DNA of 39,157 nt from positions 1-39,157 of the IMG/VR virus record IMGVR_UViG_3300042987_002052, one strand, 5' to 3'. Under the pieces are notes generated by a model. That model ran no database searches. It was not told the origin of the DNA and was given only the letters and a program-made list of their open reading frames with translations. The translations under genes and the position numbers were made by a program. This DNA comes from a virus. Shown here in pieces: positions 1 to 7,459 of the stretch (the stretch's first letter is position 1; every line of letters starts with the position of its first letter).

Positions 1-836
1 CCCCGCTAAAGCCACTAGTACCTGATATACCGCTGAATCCACTTCTACCGCTAAAGCCACTAGTACCTGATGTACCACTAAAGCCACTTCTACCACTAAA
101 TCCACTTACACCACTATCACCAGATATACCACTAAAACCACTAGTACCTGATGTACCACTAAAGCCACTTCTGCCACTAAAGCCGCTTAAACCACTATCA
201 CCAGATGCCCCACTGAATCCACTTGTACCACTATCACCAGATTCCCCACTAAATCCACTAGTACCTAATGTGCCGCTAAATCCACTTCTACCACTAAAGC
301 CACTTCTACCACTAAAGCCGCTTACACCACTATCACCAGATACCCCACTGAATCCACTTGTACCACTATCACCAGATATACCACTAAAACCACTAGTACC
401 TGATGTACCACTAAATCCACTTCTACCACTAAATCCACTTCTACCACTAAAGCCACTTTCCCCACTAAATCCACTTACACCACTATCACCAGATATACCA
501 CTAAAACCACTAATTCCCGATGTACCGCTGAAGCCACTTCTACCACTAAAGCCACTTCTACCACTAAAGCCGCTTACACCACTATCACCAGATACCCCAC
601 TGAATCCACTTGTACCACTAGCACCAGATATACCACTAAAACCACTAATTCCCGATGTACCGCTGAAGCCACTTCTACCACTAAAGCCGCTTACACCACT
701 ATCACCAGATACCCCACTGAATCCACTTGTACCACTATCACCAGATATACCACTAAAGCCACTCATCCCGCTAAATCCACTCACTCCGCTTACGCCACTA
801 GCACCAGATACGCCACTATAACCACTTAATCCAGTT
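1..836 (-). repeat. Tandem G-X-S (collagen-like) coding repeat
   Basis: Roughly 90 consecutive nine-base units encode Gly-X-Ser on the minus strand. Higher-order blocks recur, for example the phrase GDSGVSGFSGRSGFSG. One visible exception near 265-275 reads GTLG instead of GTSG. The plus strand of the array gives a spurious Pro/Leu-rich open frame. Confidence 0.85.
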
Positions 837-1417
837 GAAATACTTCCATTAATGTACAATCCACTATCATCTACTTTTAATCTTTCACAAGTACCAGCAG
901 CAATAATTACAGTATTACATAACCCTGCACTACCAACAATATTTCCAATTATAGTGTTGTTTGAACCAGTTACAACATCTTTACCAGTGTTACATCCAAA
1001 AAACAAATTGTTACTTCCAGTCGTAGAACTTAAACCTGCACATATACCAGCAAAAAAGTTATAACTACCAGTCGTAATAGCACATCCTGCATTTAAACCT
1101 ATAATTATATTGTTACAACCAGTTATGCTAGGATTTCCATTGGTAACTAAAAAATTACCATTGGTTGTTAAACTCTTTCCTATCTCTACCCATGCAGAAC
1201 CATCATATTGCTCAACACTATCAGTGGTAGTATTAAAACCCATTTGCCCTGCAACTGGTGATGCAGGTCTCGTAACAGTCGTCCATGAAGCTAAAACAAT
1301 ACCACCATTACTTGGTATCTTTAAGCCCTCAACATCGTTACTTCTTAAACTTAAATCCCCGCTACTGTCCGCAGTAAAAAATATACCGCAACTGTTTACA
1401 TTAATAGTGCTTGCCAT
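1..1417 (-). CDS. Tail fibre / collagen-like virion protein, 3' end outside window
   Basis: Open from ATG at 1417 to the left edge (472 codons visible), so the C-terminus is missing. The start has AGAAGGATA upstream and a late promoter 22 nt before the ATG. Residues 1-70 form a small head ending in a phrase common in phage fibres (PVAGQMGFNTTTDSVEQYDG, then W). Residues about 85-160 carry repeats of the TTGSYNFFAG / TTGSNNLFFG type, each about 14-18 residues, typical of beta-roll fibre segments, with several Cys residues. From about residue 194 to the edge it is an almost unbroken G-X-S collagen-like array (GFSGRSGFSGTSG style) with X = F, T, R, I, V, D, A, E or M and no proline. Known role of such proteins is host-binding fibre or shaft; that role here is inferred. 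It is transcribed in the same direction as the head genes but behind its own terminator and promoter. Confidence 0.82.
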   Translation of the reverse strand, partial: MASTINVNSCGIFFTADSSGDLSLRSNDVEGLKIPSNGGIVLASWTTVTRPASPVAGQMGFNTTTDSVEQYDGSAWVEIGKSLTTNGNFLVTNGNPSITGCNNIIIGLNAGCAITTGSYNFFAGICAGLSSTTGSNNLFFGCNTGKDVVTGSNNTIIGNIVGSAGLCNTVIIAAGTCERLKVDDSGLYINGSISTGLSGYSGVSGASGVSGVSGFSGMSGFSGISGDSGTSGFSGVSGDSGVSGFSGRSGFSGTSGISGFSGISGASGTSGFSGVSGDSGVSGFSGRSGFSGRSGFSGTSGISGFSGISGDSGVSGFSGESGFSGRSGFSGRSGFSGTSGTSGFSGISGDSGTSGFSGVSGDSGVSGFSGRSGFSGRSGFSGTLGTSGFSGESGDSGTSGFSGASGDSGLSGFSGRSGFSGTSGTSGFSGISGDSGVSGFSGRSGFSGTSGTSGFSGRSGFSGISGTSGFSG

Positions 1418-1439
1418 AATACTATCCTTCTATAAATAG

Positions 1440-1447
1440 TATTTATA
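1440..1447 (-). promoter_or_regulatory. T4-type late promoter for the fibre gene
   Basis: The minus strand reads TATAAATACTATT starting at 1447, which matches the T4 late promoter core TATAAATA recognised by gp55. A start about 6 nt downstream would leave a short leader carrying AGAAGGATA before the ATG at 1417. The site is nearly palindromic: the plus strand has TATAAATA at 1431-1438. Confidence 0.7.
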
Positions 1448-1472
1448 AAAAAATGAGGACTATCGCTAGTCC
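1447..1472 (-). terminator. Rho-independent terminator after the 84-aa gene
   Basis: On the minus strand GGACTA-GCGA-TAGTCC (6 bp stem, GNRA-type tetraloop, 1472-1457) is followed by TCATTTTTTT. It lies between the small acidic gene and the fibre promoter, so it separates the two transcription units. Confidence 0.65.
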
Positions 1473-1528
1473 CCATATCTCCCCATCCCGATTGAGTTGA
1501 TAATATTATTTAGTCCATATTTTGTAAT

Positions 1529-1783
1529 TCAATCTTCTTGGTCTTCTTCTGAATGATCAATAACTTCATTTATCAACTCTTCTGTCGTCCAACCTGAACT
1601 GGTTAATATATGAACACACTGCACAAATAAACTAAACACAGTCGCAGAAAAATCATAATCTAATTCAACACCTTCTTTTTCAAATAGTTTTTCTAAACTG
1701 TTATTCGCTTCTTCTATACATTTATCCATGTCAAAACAATAGATAGTGCCATCTTCTAATACCTCTGTAATTCTATCAGCCAT
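1529..1783 (-). CDS. Small acidic hypothetical protein, 84 aa
   Basis: I do not recognise a family. The protein is strongly acidic, especially at the C-terminus (EEDQED), with a start MADRITEVLEDGTIYCFDMD and a predicted-looking helical middle. ATG at 1783 has AGAGGAAG upstream. It overlaps the last 8 bases of the homing endonuclease gene, so the two are probably translationally coupled, and it is followed by a terminator at 1447-1472. No membrane segment or signal peptide is visible. That it is a real gene is supported by the ribosome binding site, the overlap and the terminator; function is unknown. Confidence 0.65.
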   Translation of the reverse strand: MADRITEVLEDGTIYCFDMDKCIEEANNSLEKLFEKEGVELDYDFSATVFSLFVQCVHILTSSGWTTEELINEVIDHSEEDQED

Positions 1784-2576
1784 TGTTCTTCCTCTTACAA
1801 TTTTCTCCGTGCCACCTTTTATACATTCCTATACTCACAGTTTTTTTACAATGCTCACACGTTTGTTTTTTCTGTGATGGATGCCTTCCTTCTTGCAAAC
1901 GCTTCAAATTACTAGCAGAACCTAAAAAATTATGAGTTCCTTCATCTACCCTCTTTTGATTAGTTTCAGGCCCTAAAAAATTGTGACGACCTTCTTCAAT
2001 CAACTTCTTGTTTAGCTTACCTTCATAATTAGGACTATTGCCATTTTGCCAATGATGGGTTCCGTTTTTACTGTTTATGGTACTTGGATTGTTTGTTATT
2101 GAATTATGATTACCTCTTTCATATGCTAACTTTGCGTTTCTTCCATCTTTGTTTGGATTGTTATCACCAAGTAAGTTATGTTTCCCTGATTCAACTAATT
2201 TATTTTGTATTTTTCTGAGTTTTTCGGAGGCATTAGGATCTTTTCTTGTCCAATTATTATCACCACTTATTTTTGCCCTTGATATTGAATTTTTCATAGG
2301 ATTAGCTAAGCCTGTTGCCCAACCTGTACTTTTATTGTTCATGTTCATGCACCCGGGTTTACCGTAATGTTCCATTAAATATAAATTTTCAAGTTCAACT
2401 AATTCATCAAAAGAATTAGCATACTCTAATATTTCTCTAGTTAATGAAGATTTATCTTTTATCTCAGTTACCCAAATACCTGATCCAATATATCCATCAT
2501 CTACATTATTAGTGCTATGACGACCAATATAGTATTTTCCGTTTATATGTGTAGTTTTGTATATAAAATGTTTCAT
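1776..2576 (-). CDS. GIY-YIG homing endonuclease with C-terminal zinc finger
   Basis: Free-standing homing endonuclease. I start it at ATG 2576 (MKHFIYKTT, 266 aa): an in-frame ATG at 2648 lies inside the capsid gene terminator, and the GIY-YIG core begins right after 2576. The core is FIYKTT...GKYYIGRHS with the conserved Arg after YYIG, and a Glu-rich helix DELVELENLYL that should hold the catalytic Glu. The middle repeats a motif of about 20-25 residues of the form EG(R/T)HNFLG...N.KR, probably DNA-contacting. The C-terminus has CEHC...H...C, a likely C2HC zinc finger. A TATAAATA element sits 5 nt before the ATG. It lies just downstream of the major capsid gene. Such genes are mobile; cutting specificity cannot be read here. 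Confidence 0.85.
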   Translation of the reverse strand: MKHFIYKTTHINGKYYIGRHSTNNVDDGYIGSGIWVTEIKDKSSLTREILEYANSFDELVELENLYLMEHYGKPGCMNMNNKSTGWATGLANPMKNSISRAKISGDNNWTRKDPNASEKLRKIQNKLVESGKHNLLGDNNPNKDGRNAKLAYERGNHNSITNNPSTINSKNGTHHWQNGNSPNYEGKLNKKLIEEGRHNFLGPETNQKRVDEGTHNFLGSASNLKRLQEGRHPSQKKQTCEHCKKTVSIGMYKRWHGENCKRKNNG

Positions 2577-2581
2577 GATTT

Positions 2582-2589
2582 TATTTATA
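2582..2589 (-). promoter_or_regulatory. Late-promoter motif abutting the endonuclease start
   Basis: A perfect TATAAATA on the minus strand ends 5 nt before the ATG at 2576. With T4 spacing, transcription would start at or next to the start codon, giving a leaderless message. Activity is inferred. Confidence 0.45.
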
Positions 2590-2632
2590 ATCTGCTGCAT
2601 TACATAATATACTATTATTTTGAAAGTACAAT

Positions 2633-2659
2633 AAAAAAAGGGCACCAAAGTGCCCTTTT
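2633..2659 (-). terminator. Rho-independent terminator after gp23
   Basis: A 10-bp perfect stem (AAAAGGGCAC / GTGCCCTTTT, loop of 4) at 2636-2659 is followed on the minus strand by a run of T. It lies 41 bp after the capsid stop codon and should end the head-gene transcript before the endonuclease. Confidence 0.85.
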
Positions 2660-2700
2660 GCTGAGAAGTTACTTGAAGTAACTCTCTTAAGTGATTGATT

Positions 2701-3897
2701 TCACTGGAAGGTCAAATTACTGACCGCAATTTCCCCAACGTAATCAGCGGCATTGCCAAAACTGCTCGCAGTATTGGTCAATTCGATGTAACCGTAACGT
2801 GTCATAAATGATACGACTGGTTCGAATGTACTTGGATCAAGTACGACTCCGCTGCTCATTAGAGGAATATATGGGCAGTAGAATGCTGCTGCGTCAGTTT
2901 CGCTAGAGCCCTTATAGCCAACTAGAACTGGTTGAGTATCTGGGGCGTAGCTGTTAACGAATACGCGCATAGCGCCGTTTAGTGTACCAACGAATTTAGT
3001 ATTTGTTGGAGCCTCGAAAGTGCCTTCAGTTGTACGAGCGAAAGCTGAAGTTGTAGCTGACTGAAGAACGGTCAAGCTAGCTGGGCTTACGACGGCCCAG
3101 TTACCAGCACCACGACGTGTACGTTGAGCGATCAAGTTAGCGACTCTGTTGATAAGAACTGCGAGTGCTGCGTGTTCGTCGCCAACGTAAGTAGCTGTAC
3201 CGCTTACTGTTGCCTGATTGTAAGTAAATTCAGTGCTTGCAAGAGTTGCGAGCGAGAGTAGAATTTCCTGGTCAATTTCAGCAGTAATTTCTTGAGCTAG
3301 AGCAGCCATAATTTCTGCCTCAACGTCGATGCCGTGTTGAGATTGTGCGTCCTGAGCGGCCTCGAATGTCCAGCGAGCTTGTAACTTACGTGATTTAGCT
3401 TCGACAGCCTGACGTAGAATTTGAACGCTGATTTGTTTACCACCGTTGCCTTCTAGAGAAGCAGTGTCGTTACCAGTGTAGTAGCTAGTAGTTGTAGCGT
3501 CAGATTTAACGCGAGAGTAAGCCTGAGCGATTTTGAATGGGCTTAGTGCTTCTTCACCAGCTGTTACGCTTGTTTGTGCTGCGCTGTTATCTGTTAAGCT
3601 TTGAGCGTAGCGAACACGTAGTGTATGAATTTGACCAACTGGGCCAGTCATTGGCTGAACGCCTACCAATTCGTTAGCGATAACGGTTGGCATTACACGA
3701 CGGATAACTGGAAGAATAACGCGATTTAGAGTTGCGATATTACCTGCAGTTGTTGTACCTGCTGAAGATTCCTTTAGCAGTGCTTTGCGAGTGTTTTCAA
3801 GAATAACACTCATTGTTGATTTGCGAGTGCCTTTTAAGCCTTCTAACAGGGCCTCTTTGGTCTCGTCCCAACGGCTTTCTAAGAGTACTTTTGACAT
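2701..3897 (-). CDS. 23: Major capsid protein, gp23 family
   Basis: Major head protein that assembles on the gp22 core and is trimmed by the gp21 protease. Length is 398 aa, well below T4 gp23 (521 aa), so it seems to lack T4-style insertions. The N-terminal region holds a likely maturation site: LLKE followed by SSAGTTTAGN, cleavage after Glu43, matching the T4 prohead protease preference (L/I)-X-E. The following stretch, NRVILPVIRRVMPTVIANEL then VGVQPMTGPVGQI, is a strongly conserved gp23 signature. AAAGGAG lies upstream of the ATG, and a strong terminator follows. Base composition is visibly richer in G+C than the neighbouring genes, as is common for the most highly expressed gene. Position after gp22 is exactly as in T4. 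Confidence 0.95.
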   Translation of the reverse strand: MSKVLLESRWDETKEALLEGLKGTRKSTMSVILENTRKALLKESSAGTTTAGNIATLNRVILPVIRRVMPTVIANELVGVQPMTGPVGQIHTLRVRYAQSLTDNSAAQTSVTAGEEALSPFKIAQAYSRVKSDATTTSYYTGNDTASLEGNGGKQISVQILRQAVEAKSRKLQARWTFEAAQDAQSQHGIDVEAEIMAALAQEITAEIDQEILLSLATLASTEFTYNQATVSGTATYVGDEHAALAVLINRVANLIAQRTRRGAGNWAVVSPASLTVLQSATTSAFARTTEGTFEAPTNTKFVGTLNGAMRVFVNSYAPDTQPVLVGYKGSSETDAAAFYCPYIPLMSSGVVLDPSTFEPVVSFMTRYGYIELTNTASSFGNAADYVGEIAVSNLTFQ

Positions 3898-3928
3898 TTT
3901 ATATTTTCTCCTTTAATATGTCTTTTGC

Positions 3929-5041
3929 TTATAGCCCTGCCAGACGCTTGAACTCGATCAGATTAGCCTGATCTTCACGTTCAATTTCTTTTTTGGCAGT
4001 TTTATCACCAGTAATTTCGCTTACAACTTTAGATTCAGATAAAGTTTGTTTTGGTTGTTGAACTTTAACTGGTTCTGATGTATTCAAAACAGCTGGTAGA
4101 TACTTATCGAAAGCGACCTTTAGTTTAGGTGTTTGTACGCTTTCTAGTAAACTTCTCATTACCTTAGATTTTTCTTCGTTTAATGGACCAAGCAATTCTG
4201 CCATAGTTTTTTCACGAATATTTGATTCTTTGATAATGCGAACCTCACGTTCTTTACTTTCGACCAATTTTTTAGCTGAGTTCAGTGTATTGATAGCTTC
4301 AGCTAGTTTTTGATCTTTTTCTTGCAATTGTGCCAATAGTTTGCGAGTTTCTGATTTTTCATTTAGATGAGTTACAGAGAATTCGCTTGCAAAGGCTTCA
4401 AATAATTTGCGTCCAAAATTATTTTCACGGGCAAGTTTTATATCTTCTTTAAGTTGAGTTAGTTCACCCTTTAGATGTTTAGTAACTGCTTGATTCATTC
4501 GTTTTGCGCTTTCAGCAACAAATTTTTGTTTAAGTGCTTCAAGTTGTTTACGTCCTTCTGCTACTAATTTAACCTTAGCCTCAACCACTGCTTTTTTGTC
4601 CTGTGAGAATTCTTTGATTTCACGGGCGAGAGCGTGAACAATAAATTGTTCAAGTTTTTGTTGACTTTCAGTTTGAAGTTGGCGATCTTTTCTTAGTTCT
4701 TTGATTTCTTCGGCTAGTTTAGTAACCATGAAATCATTGAATTTTTGAGCGTTTTCGCTGAGTTTGACTCTTGCTTTTACTCTATCTTCATTAATAGCTT
4801 TTCTTTCCTGATGAAATTCAGTGATTTCTTCAGAAAGATTTGCAGTTACCATTTTATCAAGGGCCTCAACCATTATACTTCTATCGTGTTCATATTTTTG
4901 TGCAAATTCGTCACGAAGTTCCGCACGTACTTGTTCACGGGCTTCATTCAATTTAGATTCCCAAGCTTCGTTTATCACTTTGCTGGTTTCTTCATTGATG
5001 ATACCATTTTCAAGTAGTGGTTTGATAGCGTCAAATAGCAT
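3929..5041 (-). CDS. 22: Prohead core scaffolding protein, gp22 family
   Basis: Scaffold of the prohead core, degraded by gp21 during maturation in T4. The 370-aa protein is almost wholly charged helix/coiled coil, rich in K, E, A and Q. It shows tandem degenerate copies of a motif (L-S/A-x-E-I-x-E-F/L) at residues 69-76 (LSEEITEF), 109-116 (LAEEIKEL) and 138-145 (LAREIKEF), with a weaker copy at 190-197. Several (L/I)-X-E sites suit the prohead protease. The C-terminal third (from about 290) is looser and ends EREDQANLIEFKRLAGL. An AAAAGGGG Shine-Dalgarno precedes the ATG at 5041. It lies between the inserted endonuclease and gp23, with 31 bp before gp23. Confidence 0.9.
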   Translation of the reverse strand: MLFDAIKPLLENGIINEETSKVINEAWESKLNEAREQVRAELRDEFAQKYEHDRSIMVEALDKMVTANLSEEITEFHQERKAINEDRVKARVKLSENAQKFNDFMVTKLAEEIKELRKDRQLQTESQQKLEQFIVHALAREIKEFSQDKKAVVEAKVKLVAEGRKQLEALKQKFVAESAKRMNQAVTKHLKGELTQLKEDIKLARENNFGRKLFEAFASEFSVTHLNEKSETRKLLAQLQEKDQKLAEAINTLNSAKKLVESKEREVRIIKESNIREKTMAELLGPLNEEKSKVMRSLLESVQTPKLKVAFDKYLPAVLNTSEPVKVQQPKQTLSESKVVSEITGDKTAKKEIEREDQANLIEFKRLAGL

Positions 5042-5055
5042 ATCTTTTTCCCCTT

Positions 5056-5586
5056 TTAAATTGTAGAAACTTTCGTTTCTAATTTAAGACCTTTGTTCCA
5101 AGGAATCCTTCCTTTTAACGCATTTGATCTTAACTCGTTGGAGCTTGGTTTTTGTTTAGGTCTTTTCTTTCCTGTATGACCAGCTTTTAATTGTTGGCAA
5201 TATTCTGCTGTCATCTGTTTACCTTTATTCCAAGCTACTCTACCCTTTTTAGATAAACTTAAATTCATTTTATGAGTTTCTGTTAACGGTACTCCACCCT
5301 TATTTTTGAATTTTCCGTCACCATTGTGTTGATTAAAACTTTGAGAATCATTTTTAGCATCAAATGTTTCCAAGATAGTGGTTTCTAATAACAACATTTC
5401 TTCAACACTACCAGTATCTATTACTTCTCTTTTCCAGTCATCAACATTTTCAAGTATCATAGGTTTAACTATTCTACTTGAACATATATACCCGTCCATA
5501 GGATGACAATTTTTTGATGTGCGTGAACCAACATACCACTTCATTGTGGGTATATGAGTCCATTTATAAACATAAGCAATAGTCAT
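5056..5586 (-). CDS. GIY-YIG-like homing endonuclease with NUMOD3-type repeats
   Basis: A second mobile nuclease, 176 aa. The N-terminal core reads YVYKWTHIPTMKWYVGSRTS, a divergent GIY-YIG pair (YVY ... WYVG) with the conserved Arg; a helix MLLLETTILE should carry the catalytic Glu. Two copies of the WNKG motif, GRVAWNKGKQ and GRIPWNKGLK, are typical of NUMOD3 DNA-binding modules of phage homing nucleases. Its ATG overlaps the gp21 stop by 4 nt (ATGA) and it ends 14 bp before gp22, so it is inserted between two essential head genes with minimal disruption. T4 itself has no gene at this point. Confidence 0.82.
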   Translation of the reverse strand: MTIAYVYKWTHIPTMKWYVGSRTSKNCHPMDGYICSSRIVKPMILENVDDWKREVIDTGSVEEMLLLETTILETFDAKNDSQSFNQHNGDGKFKNKGGVPLTETHKMNLSLSKKGRVAWNKGKQMTAEYCQQLKAGHTGKKRPKQKPSSNELRSNALKGRIPWNKGLKLETKVSTI

Positions 5587-6227
5587 TTGATTTTCAAATC
5601 CTTGATAAGTTTTACAACTTGTTCTTGCAAGTATTTTTGAGCCTTAACATCCTTATTGATATTCATGCCTTTTAGATTAGGTATAACTCTATGACCATGC
5701 TTCATATTCATTAGTGATTCGTAAATAGCCTTTGGATATGCGTTGGGTGCCGAAGGTTGTGCTACGATATCAACGGTGATGATTTCAAAGTCACTGACTT
5801 TTCCATCCATGTCGTTTACGTTGCCACTACCGCGACTTGATACACCTAACTTAACACCGCTTTCTAGCATTGTTTTTATAAGTTGTCCCATTGGTGTTGG
5901 TAGTATTTTTAGTTTACCAAAACCATTTGCACCATCCATCCACATATTATTAATCATATGTGATACTCTATCTAAATTGATTTTTAGATCATCTGGATGA
6001 TCGACTTCACCTAAAACAGAATAACCTTCAGTTATTTGTTTATTCAATGTATCTACGGCTTTTTCAATTTCATCCACGGGGTAGACTCGCTCATTTGCAT
6101 TGCGAACTCCCCCTTGGATAAAAATGCCCTTCATATAAAGGGTTTTAAGGTCACCTTCTTCCTTAACCGACTCGACAACCATATTTGCCTTGTCGAATGT
6201 CAAGTTTTCACGAAGATATAAAGCCAT
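5583..6227 (-). CDS. 21: Prohead core maturation protease, gp21 family
   Basis: Serine-type protease (T4 prohead endopeptidase family) that cleaves capsid and core proteins after (L/I)-X-E sites. The 214 aa match T4 gp21 in length. Visible landmarks: NANERVYP near residue 43, GEVDHPDD with His77 as the probable catalytic His, and GVSSRGSG with Ser130 or Ser131 as the nucleophile, followed by DFEIITVDIVAQPSAPNA. It starts 15 bp after the acidic core gene and its stop overlaps the start of the inserted homing endonuclease, so gp22 translation must restart further downstream. All expected active-site segments are present. Confidence 0.95.
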   Translation of the reverse strand: MALYLRENLTFDKANMVVESVKEEGDLKTLYMKGIFIQGGVRNANERVYPVDEIEKAVDTLNKQITEGYSVLGEVDHPDDLKINLDRVSHMINNMWMDGANGFGKLKILPTPMGQLIKTMLESGVKLGVSSRGSGNVNDMDGKVSDFEIITVDIVAQPSAPNAYPKAIYESLMNMKHGHRVIPNLKGMNINKDVKAQKYLQEQVVKLIKDLKIK

Positions 6228-6242
6228 TTTACAGGTTACCTA

Positions 6243-7133
6243 TTAAATCTTCTTTTTAGCTACTTTTTTAGCTTCAGCTACTGGGCTTTTTGTATTGACA
6301 CCAGATGCTTGTGCTTTTTGTGCAGCAGGAGCTTTTTCTAAATTCTGATCTTTATGCCCTGGAGCATTCTTAAATTGACCAGCATGCTTAACTTGTGTTT
6401 CACCCTTAGCATAACTATTGCTTGGTGCTTTTGGTGCTGTTGGAACTGTTTCAGCTTGACCACTAAACTTTACTGGCTTGCTGTCCATTCCTGCTTGTCC
6501 TGAATTAAAAGTTGTTGGGCTTTTTGGATTTGCACCGTCATCTCCGCCGATCTTAGAACCATATAGTCCCTTGACGCTTTGAAGTTGTACAGCTTCCATG
6601 ACATCTTCCTCTTCTACTTCTTCTTCACCGCCTTCTTCATCATCTAAATCTTCTTCACCGCCTTCTTCATCGCCCATATCTTCCATGTCTTCTTCATCAG
6701 ACATGTCTTCTTCTTCATCACCCATAATTCTTTCAAAATCGGCCATCAATTGATCTAGCTTGTCTTCAATACGAACAACAGCATCTTCAATTTCTTCATG
6801 TTCTTCATCTTCCATATCGCTGGCATCCATGTCAACGACTTCATCATCCATTTCAACATCACCGTCGCTATCAACGTCTAGATCCATTTCAGCATCCATT
6901 TCGTCATCAGCTTCAGTCATGCCCATTTCTTCTTCGGCACTTATTTCATCTAATAGATCACCTACTTGTCCACCCATACCTTCATCCATGTCATCTGACA
7001 TTTCTTCATCCATGATGGACTCATAGATTTCTCTAGATTTTTCAACAACTATTTCGTGAAATAATTCACGGGCTTGTTCTTCGTTCTCATTAATAATGAG
7101 ATCGATAAGTTTTTCAAACTTCTTATTATCCAT
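6243..7133 (-). CDS. Acidic prohead core protein, gp67/gp68-like
   Basis: Placed between the portal and the gp21 protease, where T4 has core genes 67 and 68. The 296 aa fall in three parts: an N-terminal helix (MDNKKFEKLIDLIINENEEQ to about 45) like T4-type core proteins; a very acidic middle (about 45-175) of repeated DEEEDMSDEED / GGEEDLDDEEGG type; and a basic Ala/Lys/Pro-rich tail ending AKKVAKKKI. AGGAGAAA lies upstream of the ATG. I infer an internal core component that is cleaved or packed inside the head; acidic internal peptides are known in T4. Assignment to gp67 or gp68 specifically is not possible from sequence alone. Confidence 0.65.
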   Translation of the reverse strand: MDNKKFEKLIDLIINENEEQARELFHEIVVEKSREIYESIMDEEMSDDMDEGMGGQVGDLLDEISAEEEMGMTEADDEMDAEMDLDVDSDGDVEMDDEVVDMDASDMEDEEHEEIEDAVVRIEDKLDQLMADFERIMGDEEEDMSDEEDMEDMGDEEGGEEDLDDEEGGEEEVEEEDVMEAVQLQSVKGLYGSKIGGDDGANPKSPTTFNSGQAGMDSKPVKFSGQAETVPTAPKAPSNSYAKGETQVKHAGQFKNAPGHKDQNLEKAPAAQKAQASGVNTKSPVAEAKKVAKKKI

Positions 7134-7168
7134 TATGTGTTTCTCCTATGTAAAATGGCTTGTAAGCT

Positions 7169-7176
7169 TATTTACA
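7169..7176 (-). promoter_or_regulatory. Possible late promoter for the core/protease/capsid genes
   Basis: TGTAAATA on the minus strand differs from TATAAATA by one base. It lies just after a hairpin terminator and about 35 nt before the ATG at 7133, with AGGAGAAA in between, a sensible place for a fresh late start. Weak because of the mismatch. Confidence 0.3.
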
Positions 7177-7186
7177 CTATATGCGT

Positions 7187-7213
7187 AAAAATAGCGTTAA
7201 ATGTGCTATTTTT
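7187..7213. terminator. Bidirectional hairpin between the 75-aa gene and the core gene
   Basis: AAAAATAGC (7187-7195) pairs perfectly with GCTATTTTT (7205-7213) across a 9-nt loop. Read on the minus strand it follows the stop codon at 7222 by 8 bp and ends in five T. The stem is AT-rich, so termination may be partial. Confidence 0.5.
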
Positions 7214-7221
7214 TTAAGTTT

Positions 7222-7449
7222 TTATAGGCCAGGAGCTTGTGCTTCGGGTTTTGGACCGTATTGGATATGAATCTTTTTTAGATTTTCTTTAGTTTCGTAA
7301 TTTCTAACATCAAGCATTTTCCTCAATTTTCTTATTTGCTTTAATGTTAATTTGGTTTTACGAGATTGTTTATAGATAGGTCTACTATTATCATCGCTGA
7401 TATCTTGATAGCCATTTATCGGTGGATCATATAATTCTAGTAACAACAT
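7222..7449 (-). CDS. Small basic protein in the portal-core interval, 75 aa
   Basis: No firm family. It lies 10 bp after the portal gene and is followed by a hairpin terminator. The protein has a proline-containing start (MLLLELYDPPINGYQDISDD), then a basic helix TRKTKLTLKQIRKLRKMLDV-like segment (here SRKTKLTLKQIRKLRKML) and ends PEAQAPGL. T4 has gene 67 in this slot, but gp67 is acidic, so identity with gp67 is not supported. Small proteins of this look occur beside the portal in other T4-like phages; a head or neck component is an inference from position only. Confidence 0.6.
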   Translation of the reverse strand: MLLLELYDPPINGYQDISDDNSRPIYKQSRKTKLTLKQIRKLRKMLDVRNYETKENLKKIHIQYGPKPEAQAPGL

Positions 7450-7459
7450 AATGATTCCT

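Noticed and set aside
270-821. Plus-strand 183-codon frame rich in Pro and Leu (PLNPLLPLKPL style)
   Set aside because: It is the antisense reading of the G-X-S array. The minus frame runs on into a complete fibre N-terminus with promoter and ribosome binding site.
1-836. Possible CRISPR-like array because of the short regular repeats
   Set aside because: Units are nine-base coding triplets without unique spacers and keep one open frame throughout.
2577-2648. Longer start of the first homing endonuclease at 2648
   Set aside because: That ATG lies within the capsid terminator hairpin, and the added residues precede the usual GIY-YIG N-terminus.
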